Assembly: GCA_030144725.1 (NCBI GenBank)
Contig: JASKMD010000008.1
Coordinates: 18,035,574-18,099,573, forward strand
Direction: 5' to 3'
DNA length: 64,000 bases
Source of the DNA: Haematococcus lacustris
Taxonomy: Eukaryota > Chlorophyta > Chlorophyceae > Chlamydomonadales > Haematococcaceae
Shown here: one piece after another, positions 61,401 through 64,000 of the stretch
Layout: each line of letters opens with the position of its first letter
How positions within the stretch are numbered: position 1 is the first letter of the stretch
Notes under the pieces: model-generated
What the model was told of the DNA's origin: nothing
The model's input: only the letters and a program-made list of their open reading frames with translations
Database searches by the model: none
Translations under genes and position numbers: made by a program

Positions 61401-62157
61401 CGGCTCAAATGGAGGCCCTAGTGGGGGACAAGGGGGCTGTACTGTGGTCTAAGTTTTTATTACATTAAAGTAGGATGGACGCCCCTGCCATTAGTAGGAT
61501 TGCTGCAACAGGCCGTCAGGGTCCGAGCCAAGAGAAAGAAAGAAAGACTACGCCGGTGCCATTGGCTGCGCAATAAGGGAGGAGAGTAGCCTCGAGGCAT
61601 GCCCTTGCTACCCGCCCACAGGGTTTTAGTTGCTGCTCATGGCAGCAATACGGCTTTGCTGACATCAGCGTTGCGCTTAAGGCTTGCTGTTATAAGCTGC
61701 CAACCACAAGCACATGCAAGCACACCTGCCATCTTGGATCGTAGGTGCAGCAAAGGTGCGAGCACACCGACTATCTCTTACACAGACGCCAGCTGTTACA
61801 CAGACCAGCATGCGACACACCTGTCATTTCCAAGTCCACCCACACCAGGGGATTCTCAAACCGGTTTCTGTAAGCAAACGGGGCCACAAGCGTAGCTGCT
61901 ACATTGTGAGCAGGATCACAGAGCAACACCTGGCTGCACTTTGAAGAAGCTAGGGGAACTGGGCATGGGGCTCACCGCGCTCGAGCTGCTGCCGCTTTAA
62001 CATTGCCTTTTGCTGCGTCCTCGGCCAGGCACTCGTCAGCTGTATTTAGAGCTGCGAACTTATTGGAGAGCGTCATGCGCGGGATCAGGGCGAGATGGGG
62101 TCGACAACTAAGGCGCAGAGCACGTGCGATGCTGCAATTGGCATTGGAACACCACAT
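55411..62157 (-). CDS. ORN: Oligoribonuclease (DEDDh 3'-5' exonuclease), probably mitochondrial
   Basis: Degrades 2-5 nt RNAs left by other RNases. Exons: 62157-61976, 61867-61821, 57732-57656, 57373-57236, 56818-56727, 55810-55723, 55524-55411; 738 nt, 245 residues plus stop, all phases match. Motifs: [11 protein letters not shown] with catalytic Asp and Glu (residues about 70-75), [37 protein letters not shown] with the third acid, [18 protein letters not shown], and [12 protein letters not shown] with catalytic His and the last Asp. The first 60 residues are an Arg/Ser-rich extension without acids at the start, as expected for mitochondrial import; human REXO2 is likewise organellar. Intron 2 (61820-57733) is 4.1 kb because it contains a Fanzor element in opposite orientation. 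All catalytic residues are intact, so the gene should be functional if the intron is spliced. Confidence 0.93.
55870..55935. repeat. Degenerate telomere-like tract in an intron
   Basis: GGGTCAGGGTTT, TTAGGGTCAGGG and GTTAGGGTTAGGG variants within the intron after exon 5 of the oligoribonuclease gene. Too short and irregular for a telomere. Confidence 0.6.
57770..57874. repeat. (CCA)n array, 35 triplets
   Basis: Perfect CCA triplets in intron 2 of the oligoribonuclease gene, 38 bp from exon 3. Confidence 0.95.
58154..61182 (+). pseudogene. Fanzor (eukaryotic TnpB-like RNA-guided nuclease), degenerate
   Basis: Exons read: 58154-58217 (basic [20 protein letters not shown]), 58369 to about 58610 ([18 protein letters not shown]), about 58710-58821 ([19 protein letters not shown]), 59102 to about 59840 ([32 protein letters not shown], typical just before RuvC-I), about 59840-60246 ([16 protein letters not shown] to EQFFKK) and about 60393-61182 ([28 protein letters not shown] with the presumed RuvC-II Glu; [17 protein letters not shown] with the RuvC-III Asp; Gln-rich end). 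At RuvC-I, where GIDPG is expected, the sequence reads GIKSS, so the first catalytic Asp is lost. A 17-bp duplication near 58395 and frameshifts near 59815 and 60050 also disable it. The zinc-finger cysteines of TnpB are largely absent. TnpB/Fanzor identity rests on motif order, not on a database search. Confidence 0.8.
58822..59101. repeat. Intron made of a (CTGAC)n pentamer array
   Basis: A GC donor (CAG/GCAAGT) at 58822 and the acceptor CTGAAG/AG at 59101 enclose 46 perfect CTGAC units (58868-59098) plus 46 bp. The phase across the intron is correct (SNP-E-RFVK). Removal as an intron is inferred. Confidence 0.8.
61183..61436 (+). ncRNA. Candidate Fanzor guide RNA (omega-RNA-like) region
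   Basis: 254 bp directly after the Fanzor stop, conserved at 50037-50302 (plus) and at 40340-40600, 36528-36787, 27071-27343 and 24102-24371 (minus). Within it, CCATTTGAGTCGGGCT pairs imperfectly with GGTCCGGCTCAAATGG about 65 nt downstream, enclosing smaller CTAGTGGCCACTA-type hairpins. Another conserved core lies near the stop (CCTACCACCTACATTATTGC on the complementary strand). Known Fanzor guide RNAs derive from the 3' end of the element, often overlapping the ORF end. The alternative is simply a transposon terminus needed by a transposase; both may be true. Confidence 0.4.
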
Positions 62158-62849
62158 CCCGGCCCACCCGCCCCCCGCGGCAAGCCTGGGCCGGCATGTA
62201 TTTGAAAAATACGCTTTACAAGTTGTGCGTCTTGTGCAATGTCGGAGGTGGCCGTATTACTTGGAGTTCGTTAGGGAGGAGCTTGTGCTTGCGGTGGTCA
62301 TGGCGCCTGTTGTTGTTTGCATAGGCTGGGAAGTCCGGGGTTGCCATCTTGCTGAGGGGTGGCGGCTCGCAAAGCAGAGCTGCTTAAGAGGCGGTGCATA
62401 CTGTTGGGCTGGGCAGGACAGAGCGGGGCGGGCGGGGCGGGGTTCATTGATGAGAGGTGGCTGCATGGACTTTCACAGGCCCATGCAGCACACAACTCAA
62501 CCATGAGCAGCCTCATGGTTTTGCCATTGTAGTCTGGATTATGATACACTAGCCTGATGTCTGCAGTGCATTGGTAATCAAAGATGAGATGGCGCACATT
62601 ATCTACTTCATGTATTGTATGGCATTTGAACAACAGCAAACAAAAGCATACACGCAGTGATGACATCACCGCATGAGCCTGCTGGTGCTGCTCAGAACGC
62701 TGCTGGGCAGCAACCTTGGAGGATACGTTGACATGCCTGTTCCCATGCTTCAGCTTGCAACTTGCATATGACCTATTTACCCTTCCTGCTCCTACAGCTC
62801 CGAAGTCTGGCATGCTCGTAAGACGCAGCATGCACAGCGACAGTACATA
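62158..62849. promoter_or_regulatory. Divergent intergenic region between ORN and the membrane-protein gene
   Basis: 692 bp separate the two start codons, so both promoters should lie here. GGGCGGGGCGGGCGGGGCGG-like G-rich sequence occurs near 62415-62440. No TATA box could be assigned with confidence. Confidence 0.4.
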
Positions 62850-64000
62850 ATGAGCTGGCTCGGAGAAACATTTGCAGTCGTTGCTGGTGTAGTTGTTGCC
62901 AGCGCGGCTGCATTGCTGTGCCTGTTTAGACGGCGGTAAGTGCGGTCAGAGTTATGGTTGCTGGTACGGTGTGGGCCGTGCGCGTCGCGAGCTAACACAA
63001 CTTGGGGAGCTGATACTGTAGGACTCCGCGGCATGCGGATAGCTCGAGGTCCCCAGCGGACCGGACATGTCCTCGCACTCCTGCTGCAACCCCTGCAAGG
63101 GACAATGACATCGTAGCTCTGACTGCCGCGCGCTATGTTGAACGGTTTCAGTCATATTCCATGGGCCCTGATGGCGGCACACGCCAGGTCTCTACTTTGG
63201 GCCCCCTGCCTGGGATTAGCCTCCACTCCAGAGCAGATGCTCCACCATATGTTGGTATGCCCACTGATCAAGAGCTGGTGGCCCAGAGACGCGACGCCGG
63301 ACCGTTGTGGAAGCCTCGCCTCAGCAAAGATGGGTCACAATGCACGTCCCATTCACTTCCTACACCTCAGCACACTGGTTTGCTCTCCATTGCACAGCGG
63401 TTTAGCCTGAGCCAATACTCGGACGCTCAGGACACCAAACCAGCGCCGTCACAGCACTCTTGCAGCAGTGCAGGCTTGCCAACCCAGCCGTCAGGTTCAC
63501 TGGCACCAGCAGGAGCCCCTAGGCTTTGGTCCCGCCACCCCAGCTGCAGTAGCAGGCACCACCGCACCCCCAGTTCTTTGTCAGCCACCAGCCAGCCAGG
63601 AGGAGATGTAGCCCCTGGGCCCCAGGGCAGCCCCCCACCACCCTGGGGTCCTGGCCACCCTTTGAGCCCTTGCAGAACACAGGCTGGGAGGGAGCTGCTG
63701 CCCTCTAAGCATTCAGACACTAGCGCAGCTTTGATGCTGCGACCACAGCCCTCCTGCCCTGCGCCATCTGTACCATCCGTGCATCATTTTGGCTCGTTTG
63801 TGATGACTGGCACCTCCCACGGTCGGCCTCCCATGCATGTCGGCACAGCAACCCTGGCTGACGTGGCCCTCTTCACAGCGGCAGCTCTGCAGCACCAGCA
63901 CCAGGGCAGCAGTCCTGTGGCAGAGGTGCAGCATGGCAGGATTTCAGCCTCGATCGTGCCTGATCGTGCCAGCAGCCAGGGGCCGCAGGAGGAACCCAGC
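62850..64000 (+). CDS. Unidentified protein with N-terminal membrane anchor, 3' end beyond window
   Basis: Exon 1 (62850-62935) encodes MSWLGETFAVVAGVVVASAAA then LLCLFRR: a hydrophobic helix of about 20 residues followed by Arg, typical of a signal anchor with a cytosolic C-terminus. A perfect GTAAGT donor at 62936 and an acceptor TACTGTAG at 63021 give an 86-nt intron with matching phase. Exon 2 stays open for 979 bp to the window end (at least 326 residues), Ser/Pro/Gln/His-rich with little repeat character (segments VALTAARYVERFQSYS, PPYVGMPTDQELVAQRRD, HFGSFVMTGTSHGRPPMHVG). No domain was recognised. An ORF search needing an ATG and a stop would miss it. It is divergent from the ORN gene. 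Confidence 0.6.

Larger units (their letters stand above)
57957..61436 (+). mobile_element. Near full-length Fanzor transposon inside the oligoribonuclease intron
   Basis: Bounded by a perfect 14-bp direct repeat CTGTACTGTGGTCT (57943-57956 and 61437-61450; the match extends two bases further left as GG). The body has a 5' region with the CCCCCCGCTGCCTTAAC block seen at 24760-24775, the Fanzor gene 58154-61182, and the conserved 3' block ending CAAGGGGG at 61436. The stretch 57957-58027 is not shared with the short derivatives, so the exact left end is less sure than the right. No second ORF resembling a transposase was found, so the mobilising enzyme is unidentified. Confidence 0.78.

Noticed and set aside
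62003..62506. 167-residue plus-strand ORF
   Set aside because: Overlaps the first exon of the oligoribonuclease gene on the other strand, which has family motifs and matched splice phases downstream.

Overview
The window is nuclear DNA from a green alga, most likely a chlamydomonadalean. Genes are split into many short exons with GT-AG and some GC-AG introns. Coding sequence is rich in Ala, Gln, Gly and Pro, and introns are full of GC-rich simple repeats. The repeat style resembles Haematococcus, but that genus is an inference. A run of exactly 500 N (6839-7338) marks a scaffold gap.

Layout. 1-2.3 kb: two interspersed repeats and the last exon of a plus-strand gene with a basic tail. 2.3-6.8 kb: a minus-strand disordered poly-Gln protein running into the gap. 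7.8-15.9 kb: a complete minus-strand gene for the beta subunit of 3-methylcrotonyl-CoA carboxylase; I resolved 16 exons, and their summed length keeps frame. 16.4-29.3 kb: transposon-rich, with a reverse-transcriptase scrap, degenerate Fanzor (TnpB-like) copies, a nearly perfect A-B-A'-B arrangement (1.84-kb inverted arms, 1.92-kb direct repeats) and two short Fanzor deletion derivatives. 30.0-49.1 kb: one long plus-strand gene (27 exons read) ending in two universal-stress-protein-like domains; two of its introns carry Fanzor-derived insertions. 49.6-54.6 kb: another Fanzor fragment, a small Copia-like remnant, a coiled-coil ORF and very long pentanucleotide arrays. 55.4-62.2 kb: a minus-strand oligoribonuclease gene whose 4.1-kb second intron holds a near full-length Fanzor element in the opposite orientation. 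62.85-64 kb: a divergent plus-strand gene for a protein with an N-terminal membrane anchor, running off the end.

The unifying feature is a Fanzor transposon family. One long degenerate copy and several internally deleted copies share about 260 bp of conserved sequence 3' of the Fanzor stop codon. That sequence contains long inverted repeats and ends in a G-run, and three copies have 10-14 bp target duplications that all begin with CTG. Eukaryotic Fanzors are known RNA-guided nucleases whose guide RNA comes from the 3' end of the element, so this block is the best candidate in the window for a guide-RNA gene coupled to transposon mobility. The three well-resolved host genes (leucine catabolism, nanoRNA degradation, stress-domain protein) have no obvious common pathway; their introns act as landing sites for the family.
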